Assembly (NCBI GenBank): GCA_964431035.1
Contig: CAYSIF010000025.1
Coordinates: 1-23,800, forward strand
Reading direction: 5' to 3'
DNA: 23,800 bases
Source: Methanobrevibacter_A sp964431035
GTDB lineage: Archaea > Methanobacteriota > Methanobacteria > Methanobacteriales > Methanobacteriaceae
The translations under genes were made by a program, and so were the position numbers. Shown here piece by piece: positions 16,735 to 23,221 of the stretch. The notes under the pieces are model-generated. The model was given only the letters and a program-made list of their open reading frames with translations, was not told where the DNA came from and did not search any database. Numbering within the stretch: the stretch's first letter is position 1; the number at the start of each line of letters is the position of its first letter.

Positions 16735-18622
16735 CACTACCTGCACGTATAGTACCATGAGGAGTTAAAACTTCACAAGTAACCGCAGGAATACCATTCA
16801 AATTACAAACATCCTCAACAGCACCATCATACTCCACACCAGCACGAGAATAAATAAGACTTGAAACACCAGTATCCTCAGATATATACTTTGCAATAAC
16901 ACTACTTTCAACTATCGGACTATAAGTACCCATAGCCACATCTTTTCCAGGATCACCACCTGGACGAGTACAATGGAAATCACCCATAACACTACAACCA
17001 AGACTACTAGTAAGTTTAACAAGATTATTACTCAAACTACCATCAACATTAGCAACACTATTCAAATTAACACCATTAAAATAACGAGTACTAGTACTAC
17101 CAGTATAAGGACATAAATCACAAATAACATAAACAGTACCATTAATATCCTCTTGAGGAATAGTACTTAACTTATCAATAAGATAAAAAGTCGCAGCAAT
17201 AGAAGACAACTCATTACCATGAACACCCGCATTAATCATAACACTAGGCCCATCCCCATTTCCAAAACTCAACAAAACAGTACCTTTATTACACTCATCT
17301 AAAACCTTACTTGTTAAAGTAGTACTTGGAATATTACTCATAAGAACACTATTCTTTCTTAAATCCCCACCACTATTCCAACTAAGCAAAGTTAAACTAT
17401 AATCGCCTAAACTCTCACTAACACCACCTTTATAAAAGATACTAGTATCAACAACCAAACTAGCAGGCATAAAACCATAATCCCTATAATAATTTAAAAA
17501 CTCAGCAAGAATATAAGCATAATTCTCATAAGACAAAGTCCCTAAACCATTACTAGAATCATAACCAGATAACCTTAAATTAGAACCAATAAAATTAAAC
17601 AAACGACTAGCTAAACCAACCACACCATCCTTACTTAAACTACCTTTAACACTACTAACAGGAGTACTACTTGGCAAAGAAACATTAAGAACAGTCAAAT
17701 CACCACTAACACCATTATTCACATTAACAACAGCTTGACTTAAAAGATAAATAAAATTCTCAACACTAATATAAGCAGAATTCAACTCTAAATTCCTAGG
17801 TAATGAACCATTAAAACGAACATAATCAACAAGCTTAACAGCACCACCAATAACATCCCCTAAACTAACACTACCACTAGTAATAAAACCTTTCTCACGA
17901 CTAACAACAATACTATTCAAAACACTTTTAGCAGAAGAATAATACAAACCAGACACATTCAAACCATAAAAACTAGATAAAGCAGTATAATAACCAGGAG
18001 CTAAATTAATCTGTAAATTATACAAACCAGTATAATCAGTAACAGTATCATAAACCTTACTAGCACCACTAGACAAACGAGTAAGATTCAAAGCAATATG
18101 CATACCAGGAATACCTTTACCATAAACATCATACAAAACACCAGTAAAATCCCTACCTTCACCATAAACCTCACTAAAATCCTCAGCAACAATATAAGAA
18201 GAATCACTACTCAAAATAGAAACAGTATTAAATAAAAAAACACCACCATACTCACAACGAACACCATACTCACCAACACCAAGACCAACAGGTAAAAAAC
18301 CAACACCCTCAGCATTAGTCTCAACATTATAAACCCTACTCAAACCACCACTATTAGACAAATTAACACTAACATTAACACCACCAACAGGACTACCACC
18401 ACTATAAACACTCACATTAAAAGGAGTACTATCACCATAAACCTTAGTCAAATTATCAGCAACAAGACTAACAACCCCACTACCATCATCTACATCAGCA
18501 CTATAAACACAAGACAATGAAAAAAACACTACAAAAAACAAAATAAACAACCTTAAAAAATTAAACTTATAATCTACTAAAATAAATAAAACTTCCCATA
18601 AAAATTTTTTTTTAATAATCAT
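16676..18622 (-). CDS. Secreted pseudomurein-binding protein with M14/AstE-like zinc hydrolase domain
   Basis: A 648-residue exported protein. A signal peptide ends near 42 (FFVVFFSLSCVYSA). Ig-like modules lie at about 50-135 and 145-240. Residues about 251-304 (SVSLGDVIGGAVKLVDYVRF, then ISVENFIYLLSQAVVNVNNG) fit a pseudomurein-binding repeat, and about 325-393 looks like a second, weaker copy. The C-terminal domain (about 450-645) resembles the succinylglutamate desuccinylase/aspartoacylase branch of zinc carboxypeptidases: GVHGNE with His468 and Glu471, His550 in GDFHCTRPGG, and Glu617 in VTCEVLTPHG. The DLNR-type substrate-binding motif appears as NLNS, so the usual Arg is missing. I infer an enzyme acting on cell-wall peptides or acyl groups outside the cell. 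Its codons are T/G-ending, the reverse of its + strand neighbours. Confidence 0.8.
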   Translation of the reverse strand: MIIKKKFLWEVLFILVDYKFNFLRLFILFFVVFFSLSCVYSADVDDGSGVVSLVADNLTKVYGDSTPFNVSVYSGGSPVGGVNVSVNLSNSGGLSRVYNVETNAEGVGFLPVGLGVGEYGVRCEYGGVFLFNTVSILSSDSSYIVAEDFSEVYGEGRDFTGVLYDVYGKGIPGMHIALNLTRLSSGASKVYDTVTDYTGLYNLQINLAPGYYTALSSFYGLNVSGLYYSSAKSVLNSIVVSREKGFITSGSVSLGDVIGGAVKLVDYVRFNGSLPRNLELNSAYISVENFIYLLSQAVVNVNNGVSGDLTVLNVSLPSSTPVSSVKGSLSKDGVVGLASRLFNFIGSNLRLSGYDSSNGLGTLSYENYAYILAEFLNYYRDYGFMPASLVVDTSIFYKGGVSESLGDYSLTLLSWNSGGDLRKNSVLMSNIPSTTLTSKVLDECNKGTVLLSFGNGDGPSVMINAGVHGNELSSIAATFYLIDKLSTIPQEDINGTVYVICDLCPYTGSTSTRYFNGVNLNSVANVDGSLSNNLVKLTSSLGCSVMGDFHCTRPGGDPGKDVAMGTYSPIVESSVIAKYISEDTGVSSLIYSRAGVEYDGAVEDVCNLNGIPAVTCEVLTPHGTIRAGSVSTSYNMMLSLLEYKGINL

Positions 18623-18656
18623 GCTTATTTTTAACCTATTATCCTATTTATTAATT

Positions 18657-18675
18657 ATTATAAAAATTTTATAAT
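18657..18675. repeat. 19-bp palindrome in the divergent promoter region
   Basis: ATTATAAAA (18657-18665) and TTTTATAAT (18667-18675) mirror each other around one base and touch the ATG of the recombinase gene. For the leftward zinc-hydrolase gene this is a well-placed TATA box: a start about 25 nt on, near 18640, leaves a leader of about 18 nt. For the rightward gene a TATA-like TTTATTAATT at about 18645-18655 would give a nearly leaderless message. It may also bind a regulator. Confidence 0.4.
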
Positions 18676-19710
18676 ATGTATAATGAATTATTCTACAAAT
18701 TCTGTAAAGAAAGAAACATAAAAAACAGTACAATGAAAGGTTATGAATCTGCATTAAACAAATACTCAAGATTCTGCAGAAAATCACTTAATGATTTATT
18801 AAAAGAAGCAAACAAAGAAGAACAAAAAGCAATACCCTTAAAAGAACGCAAAATCAAAAAAAGATTAATAAAATACAGACAACACCTACTAAACAGTGAA
18901 ATGTCACCAAACACTGTAAGAACATACTTCTCAAAAGTAAAAACATTCTACAAACACTATGAAATCGAAATGCCAATAATACCAGACGCAAAATACAACA
19001 ACACCTACGAAACAAACTACCTAGACCTACCTACAAAAAAACACATACGAGAAGTACTAGACATAGTAACAATAGACCTAAAAGCAATAATACTATTCAT
19101 GAGCTCATCAGGAACAGCAAAAGCAGAAACACTAAGCCTAACAGTAAAACAATTCATCGAAGGCACAAAAGAATACCACAACGGAGGATCAATAGAAAAC
19201 ATACTCAACACACTAGAAAACAAAACAGAAATCATCCCAACATTCTACCTAAAACGTATCAAAACAGACAAATACTACTATACATTCTGCTCACCAGAAG
19301 CAAGCCAGTATATCATAGCATACCTAAAAACAAGACCAAATTTAAAAGCTGAAGACCCATTATTTGACTTCTCAGACTCACTACTAATATCAAAATTCCA
19401 AGATATAAACGACAGAATGGGATGGGGATTCAAAGGCAATTACAGATTCTTCCGCTCCCACACACTACGCAAATTCCACGCAAGCAACATAGGATTAATC
19501 GCAGAATACGTAGACTCACTACAAGGCAGAAGCAAAAACGAAGTCCACGAAACATATATAAAAACCAACCCAGATAAACTAAAACAAATCTATAAATCAG
19601 CAATGAAAAACATTCTAATATACAATAATGATGATTACAAAGAGATAAAACAAGAATTCACAATAGTAATCAATGTCTTCCTATCAGGCAAAGAATACAA
19701 CATCATATAA
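18676..19710 (+). CDS. Tyrosine recombinase/integrase with Lys at the first catalytic Arg
   Basis: 344 residues. The N-terminal core-binding SAM-like domain (about 1-100) includes STMKGYESALNKYSRFC and SPNTVRTYFSKVKTFYKHY. The catalytic domain follows: SSSGTAKAETLSLT (about 143-156), the beta-hairpin Lys in RIKTDKYYYTF, HTLRKFHASN (His262, Arg265, His268), and the nucleophile Tyr294 in ETYIKTNP. In the paralogue at 22001 the first motif reads CARAETLSL with Arg153; here the same position is Lys149. Arg I normally contacts the scissile phosphate, so activity may be reduced or lost. There is no ribosome-binding site; the message is probably leaderless. It is divergent from the zinc-hydrolase gene, 53 bp away. 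Confidence 0.85.
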   Translation: MYNELFYKFCKERNIKNSTMKGYESALNKYSRFCRKSLNDLLKEANKEEQKAIPLKERKIKKRLIKYRQHLLNSEMSPNTVRTYFSKVKTFYKHYEIEMPIIPDAKYNNTYETNYLDLPTKKHIREVLDIVTIDLKAIILFMSSSGTAKAETLSLTVKQFIEGTKEYHNGGSIENILNTLENKTEIIPTFYLKRIKTDKYYYTFCSPEASQYIIAYLKTRPNLKAEDPLFDFSDSLLISKFQDINDRMGWGFKGNYRFFRSHTLRKFHASNIGLIAEYVDSLQGRSKNEVHETYIKTNPDKLKQIYKSAMKNILIYNNDDYKEIKQEFTIVINVFLSGKEYNII

Positions 19711-19726
19711 ACCATATTAAATAATA

Positions 19727-19873
19727 TTGATAGGAAAAAATACAAAATATATACTATTCTTTCATTTCACAATATTTAAACTAAACAAGATTTTTTTTGG
19801 GGATGATAATACGAATGAAACAATCACATTTAATAAAGAAAAATTTAAAGAAACAATACACAATTTAGGTTAA
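19727..19873 (+). pseudogene. Short open frame, possible gene remnant
   Basis: A 48-codon frame from a TTG, ending FGDDNTNETITFNKEKFKETIHNLG before TAA. The last 25 residues look like real soluble protein in composition; the first part does not. No ribosome-binding site precedes the TTG. A GGGGATGAT at 19799-19807 resembles a Shine-Dalgarno and is followed by an ATG at 19815 in another frame, which opens only 17 codons. It may be the tail of a deleted gene. I do not recognise it. Confidence 0.2.
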
Positions 19874-19970
19874 TGTTATTAGTTTAGAGTAGGTGAAATA
19901 ATTTTATAAATTAATTGTTGTTAGTATTATATTTTTATATAATAAATTATAAATCTATTAATCTAAATAA

Positions 19971-20063
19971 CCAGTATAAATTTTTATCTATCATGGACTG
20001 GGGTATGTTAAAATTATGGATTTTTTAATCTGAATGATTTTAATACTCCTTTTATAGGGAGTG
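19971..20063 (+). promoter_or_regulatory. Promoter and ribosome-binding-site hairpin ahead of the small peptide
   Basis: A TATA-like AGTATAAATT lies at about 19973-19982, so a message would start near 20005. In its leader ACTCC (20045-20049) pairs with GGAGT (20058-20062), extended at both ends by T.G wobble pairs to about 7 bp with a 6-nt loop (20051-20056). GGAGT is the Shine-Dalgarno of the ATG at 20067, so the hairpin would hide the ribosome-binding site. An outer CCAGT/ACTGG pair (19971-19975, 19997-20001) is also present. Confidence 0.4.
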
Positions 20064-20066
20064 AAT

Positions 20067-20153
20067 ATGCAAATGTTAGGATATTTTTTATTATTCTTAC
20101 TCTATTTAGGGATAAGTATAATTGAATTATTGATAGCATTTGGGTATTTGTAA
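20067..20153 (+). CDS. 28-residue single-helix hydrophobic peptide
   Basis: A tiny ORF reading MQMLGYFLLFLLYLGISIIE, then LLIAFGYL. Almost the whole chain is one membrane helix, with a single Glu (residue 20) as its only charge. A strong ribosome-binding site (AGGGAGTGA) ends 3 nt before the ATG and is part of a hairpin. Size, composition and the sequestered start are like type I toxin peptides or small membrane regulators, but I recognise no family. It lies between the recombinase and the XRE-ImmA gene. The good start signal and uninterrupted hydrophobicity favour coding; at this length chance cannot be excluded. Confidence 0.45.
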   Translation: MQMLGYFLLFLLYLGISIIELLIAFGYL

Positions 20154-20208
20154 ATAGACAGATGAATTTATAGTTTAATTGGGGGCAATGTAGTTTTAAG
20201 TTTTTAGA

Positions 20209-20240
20209 TATAAACCAATTTGTGAGAGGGTTGGTTTATA
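20209..20240. repeat. 10-bp perfect inverted repeat (hairpin) after the small peptide
   Basis: TATAAACCAA (20209-20218) and TTGGTTTATA (20231-20240) are exact reverse complements with a 12-nt loop TTTGTGAGAGGG. It lies 55 bp after the peptide stop, with short T-runs beyond. It may be a terminator, an RNA-stability element, or a regulator site. Confidence 0.45.
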
Positions 20241-20290
20241 ATGGAATTTTATTGGTTTTTATGATTGTTTATCAATTAAACTTTTTTTAT

Positions 20291-20371
20291 GTAAAGTTTT
20301 ATATAATATAAGGAATATAATTGTTATTACATCATGGTTTTTTGTATGATGTCTCTTCATCTGTAAAAAAC
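20291..20371 (+). repeat. Promoter/leader duplication, copy A
   Basis: Begins GTAAAGTTTTATATAATATA and continues through ATATAATTGTTATTACATCA to about 20371. It aligns with 20512-20591 over about 80 bp, with only scattered differences in the first 50. It contains ACATCAT (20329-20335) facing ATGATGT (20346-20352), a 7-bp inverted repeat. The TATA-like core predicts a start near 20330. Confidence 0.5.
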
Positions 20372-20442
20372 CAGTTTTTGATAGATAAATTATATTGATA
20401 AGAATTCTCTCACTTTTATATTCTTGTCAATAATTTTTTTTT
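20330..20442 (+). ncRNA. Candidate small RNA of about 110 nt
   Basis: The TATA-like core of copy A predicts transcription from about 20330. No ORF of note follows. The region ends in TATTGATAAGAAT (20393-20405) and ATTCTTGTCAATA (20420-20432), a 13-bp stem with a single wobble pair and a 14-nt loop, followed by A and T9 (20434-20442). Promoter-like start, no ORF and a strong hairpin plus T-run suggest a small RNA. The 5' end carries the same leader as the XRE-ImmA message. No known RNA family is recognised. Confidence 0.4.
20393..20442 (+). terminator. 13-bp stem-loop followed by T9
   Basis: Arms 20393-20405 and 20420-20432 pair along 13 positions with one G.U, loop 20406-20419, then a run of nine Ts at 20434-20442. 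This is the best terminator-like structure in the window and isolates the XRE-ImmA promoter from transcription upstream. Confidence 0.6.
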
Positions 20443-20488
20443 AATTTCTAATCATTACCTTATTTTTTGTTTTAATTTATAAGAGTCT

Positions 20489-20591
20489 GTAAATTTATAT
20501 AAGTACACTCTGTAAAATTTTATATTATATTTGGATATAATTGTTATAATATCATAGTTTTTGATACGATTTTTTCATTTAGGTTAAAAAC
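20489..20591 (+). promoter_or_regulatory. XRE-ImmA promoter with tandem GTAAA boxes and leader copy B
   Basis: Two related boxes stand 23 bp apart: GTAAATTTATATAAG (20489-20503) and GTAAAATTTTATAT (20512-20525). The second starts copy B of the duplicated leader (20512-20591). A similar GTAAATTTTATATAAA occurs at 21965-21980 before the second recombinase. The core is a good TATA box; the repeated GTAAA flank could be a shared activator or XRE-repressor site. AGGTT at about 20581-20585 is a modest ribosome-binding site for ATG 20592. Confidence 0.45.
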
Positions 20592-21741
20592 ATGACAACA
20601 AAAGCATTAATAAACCCTGCAATGATGTTATGGGCTAGAAAATATGCAGGTTTTATAGGAGAATATGAAGAAAAATTACCAGGTTATATTAAAAAATATT
20701 ATGAATCTTGGGAGAATGGAGATAAAAGCCCAACATGGGATCAGTTACGAAAAGTCAGTAAAAAATATAATGTGCCAACTGCATTTTTTTTCATGGATAC
20801 AATACCTACTTTTGATGACTTACCTGAATTAATTAATTATAGGGCATTTAATGGGGATGATTATAAAAATAAATCTCCAGATTTAATCAAAGAAATACGA
20901 AATTCTGAAAATAGACGAGAAAATTATTTAGATTTAATGTTTGAGTTAGATGAGGAAGTGCCATATTTTGAAAAAGTAGAATCTTCTTCAGATAAACTTT
21001 ATATTGCAAATTATATTCGAAAAAAGTTAGATATTAATCTGGTTGAACAAAAAAAGTGGATTAAGAAAAATAACTCACTTGATAAGACATTATAATTTTT
21101 TAAATAATTGGAAGAAAGTTGTAACAGAAAAATTAGGAATCTTAATCTTTGAAACAAAGGGAGTGCCTATAGAAGAAATGAGGGGATTATCTATCTTTCA
21201 TGAAGAAGTACCAATAATACTTTTAAATGGAAAAGATAGTGTTAATGGTAGAATATTTTCATTATTCCATGAATTAACTCATTTACTCTTGGGTGAAAGT
21301 GCTATTTGTGATAATGATGAAAATATTAAAGAAGAAATTTTCTGTAATGCTGTTGCAGGAGAATTTTTAGTTCCAGAAGATGATTTAAACAATAATATAA
21401 ATGAAAATATCTCCTTATCTTTAGATTTATTAATTAATCTTGCTGATTTATATGGGGTTAGTGCTCAAGTGGTTTTAAGACGATTATACGATACTAACAA
21501 TATCAGTAAAAAGGATTTCATTTCTCAATTTGAAAATTTTGATGAATATTCTAGTTTAAAATGTGATGGGGGCAATTATTTTAATAATATGCTCAAATAT
21601 AATAGCGAATCTTATTGTGCTCGAGTATTAGAAGCTTATGAAAATGGTATCATTACTTCAGGCGAGTTTTCTAGATTCACATCATTAAAAAAGAGATTTA
21701 TCCCAGAATTACAAAAAAGAGTATATGGGGTAGAACAGTGA
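20592..21741 (+). pseudogene. XRE-ImmA/IrrE zinc-peptidase antitoxin-type protein, split by one frameshift
   Basis: The first frame (20592-21095) begins MTTKALINPAMMLWARKYAG, the usual opening of XRE-family regulators fused to an ImmA/IrrE peptidase, and runs to QKKWIKK before going out of frame. The second frame carries RHYNFLNNWKKVVTEKLGIL, GLSIFHEEVPIILLN and the zinc motif HELTH in SLFHELTHLLLGE, through to 21741. Removing one A from the A5 run at 21066-21070 joins them into one protein of about 382 residues. Such proteins act as regulators that cleave or bind partner repressors, or as antitoxins. The DNA stop overlaps by 4 nt the start of a PIN-like stub. The break may be real decay, a slippery switch or a sequencing error. 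Confidence 0.8.
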
Positions 21742-21846
21742 AAAAATATGTCTTTGATTCTTTCGTCATTATTGTATCTAGAAGACATATTTCCTAAAGA
21801 TATTTTATTTTACTATGTGTTATTTTTTATGTTTTTTTGTGGGTGA
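21738..21846 (+). pseudogene. N-terminal stub of a DUF4411-like PIN-domain toxin
   Basis: A GTG overlaps the ImmA stop (GTGA at 21738-21741) and reads KKYVFDSFVIIVSRRH. A frame change at about 21789 then continues FPKDI. Joined, KKYVFDS..I...RHxFPKDI matches my memory of DUF4411 N-termini, where YVFDSSSLI is followed by FRHYYP..FPSLW. The FDS Asp would be the first metal ligand. Beyond about 21805 the match fades into hydrophobic noise and a stop, so most of the domain is deleted. DUF4411 genes commonly follow XRE-ImmA genes with a short overlap, which fits exactly. Not functional as it stands. Confidence 0.55.
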
Positions 21847-21870
21847 TACTTTTGTTAGTAAAAAGTATCA
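21844..21870. repeat. 10-bp perfect inverted repeat with 7-nt loop
   Basis: TGATACTTTT (21844-21853) and AAAAGTATCA (21861-21870) are exact reverse complements; TTTT follows. It sits after the PIN stub and 130 bp before the second recombinase. It could terminate the antitoxin-toxin transcript or serve as an operator or recombination site. Part of the sequence recurs as AGTAATACTTTGATGC at 21875-21890. Confidence 0.5.
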
Positions 21871-21964
21871 TTTTAGTAATACTTTGATGCTGTTTAGTAT
21901 CCTCTTACAAGATATAGTTGTTAAAAAAATTATACTCATATTACTTTTCAAATGCTCGCATAAA

Positions 21965-21994
21965 GTAAATTTTATATAAACAACAAAAAGAGGA
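21965..21994 (+). promoter_or_regulatory. Promoter box and ribosome-binding site of the second recombinase
   Basis: GTAAATTTTATATAAA (21965-21980) repeats the box found before the XRE-ImmA gene and copy A. AAAGAGGA (21987-21994) is a good ribosome-binding site 6 nt before the ATG at 22001. Confidence 0.45.
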
Positions 21995-22000
21995 TATATT

Positions 22001-23176
22001 ATGATGAATGACTCCGATTTATTAGAGCAATTCCAAAAAGAACGAAGACTCAAACCGAAAACATTAGAAACATATAAAAATACTGTGAAAAATTACACAA
22101 CATTTATGAACAAAACAATGGTTGAGTTAATTGAAGAAGCGGAATTGGAAGAAGAACAAGGTATAAGATGGATTAAAAGAAAGTTACGGCAAAGATTAAT
22201 TGATTACCGTGTGCATTTGCTTGACACTATGAAACTAACAACTGTAAAAACATATTTCAATAGATTAAAAACAGTATATCGGCATTTTGGTATTGAAATA
22301 CATGAATTGCCACAAGTAAGTACAAAAGATGCGAATATAAGTAAACAAATAACTTATGATGAATTAATTACTAAAAATGAAATAAGAGACGCTGTGAAAA
22401 TAACTAAACCAGTATATCGAGCAGTTATACTTTTTATGTTGAGTAGTGGTTGTGCAAGAGCAGAAACATTATCATTAACCATTCAGGATTTCATAGACAG
22501 CCTGCAAGAATACACCACACAACAAGACATACATAAAATATTAAATGAATTAAATAATCGTAATGATATTGTACCTACTTGGAAATTGCGAAGAATAAAA
22601 ACTAACAAATATTATTATACATTCTGCAGTCCAGAAGCGGTACAATATATTTTTAGTTATCTTAGAAGTACTGATAGAGAACTAAAAAATGATGAACCTT
22701 TATTCAAATTAGATGATACTCATTTAGTTAGAGTTTTTGAGAAAATCAACAGCCAATTAAATTTCGGTAAGGCAGGAACATATAATCGTTTTAGAACACA
22801 TAACCTTCGTAAGTTTCATGCTAGTAATTTAAGTAAAGGTGAACACCCATTAACGCCTGATGAGATAGATAGTATTCAAGGTCGGAGTAAAGATAATGTT
22901 CGTTCTTCATATTTTTTTGAGGATCCAGAATTTTTAAAAAGTAAGTATATTCAAAATTTAGAACAAGTTACTATCACCCAAGAAGTTGAAAAAATTAGTG
23001 TTGATAATCCTGAAGTGATTAGGATAAAAAAAGAAAAAGAGGTATTGGAAGGTAAATTAGATACTTTGCAGGATAGTATGAATGAGCAGATTAATAATGC
23101 TGTTAAGGTTCAGATTGAAGAAAATATGAATCGTAATAATATTGTGGAATTATTGAAGAAAAACAATATATTATAA
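22001..23176 (+). CDS. Tyrosine recombinase/integrase with C-terminal coiled coil
   Basis: 391 residues, paralogous to the gene at 18676. N-terminal binding domain about 1-105 (LKPKTLETYKNTVKNYTTFM). Catalytic set complete: Arg153 in SSGCARAETLSLT, beta-hairpin Lys in RIKTNKYYYTF, His267-Arg270-His273 in THNLRKFHASN, Tyr304 in SSYFFEDP. After the Tyr it has an extra tail (about 320-391) rich in Glu and Lys with heptad-like spacing (KKEKEVLEGKLDTLQDSMNE), probably a coiled coil for assembly; the first recombinase lacks it. It probably acts in site-specific integration, excision or inversion. No attachment-site repeats were found with confidence. Confidence 0.88.
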   Translation: MMNDSDLLEQFQKERRLKPKTLETYKNTVKNYTTFMNKTMVELIEEAELEEEQGIRWIKRKLRQRLIDYRVHLLDTMKLTTVKTYFNRLKTVYRHFGIEIHELPQVSTKDANISKQITYDELITKNEIRDAVKITKPVYRAVILFMLSSGCARAETLSLTIQDFIDSLQEYTTQQDIHKILNELNNRNDIVPTWKLRRIKTNKYYYTFCSPEAVQYIFSYLRSTDRELKNDEPLFKLDDTHLVRVFEKINSQLNFGKAGTYNRFRTHNLRKFHASNLSKGEHPLTPDEIDSIQGRSKDNVRSSYFFEDPEFLKSKYIQNLEQVTITQEVEKISVDNPEVIRIKKEKEVLEGKLDTLQDSMNEQINNAVKVQIEENMNRNNIVELLKKNNIL

Positions 23177-23221
23177 GTCATATATACATTAATATAATAT
23201 TTTATTAAAGGTTTTGATATT

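Noticed and set aside
19711..20591. Replication origin at the skew switch near 19.7 kb
   Set aside because: The change from C-rich to G-rich + strand fits an origin, but no Cdc6/Orc1 gene or origin-box repeats are seen, and skew also switches several times within 1-9.4 kb.
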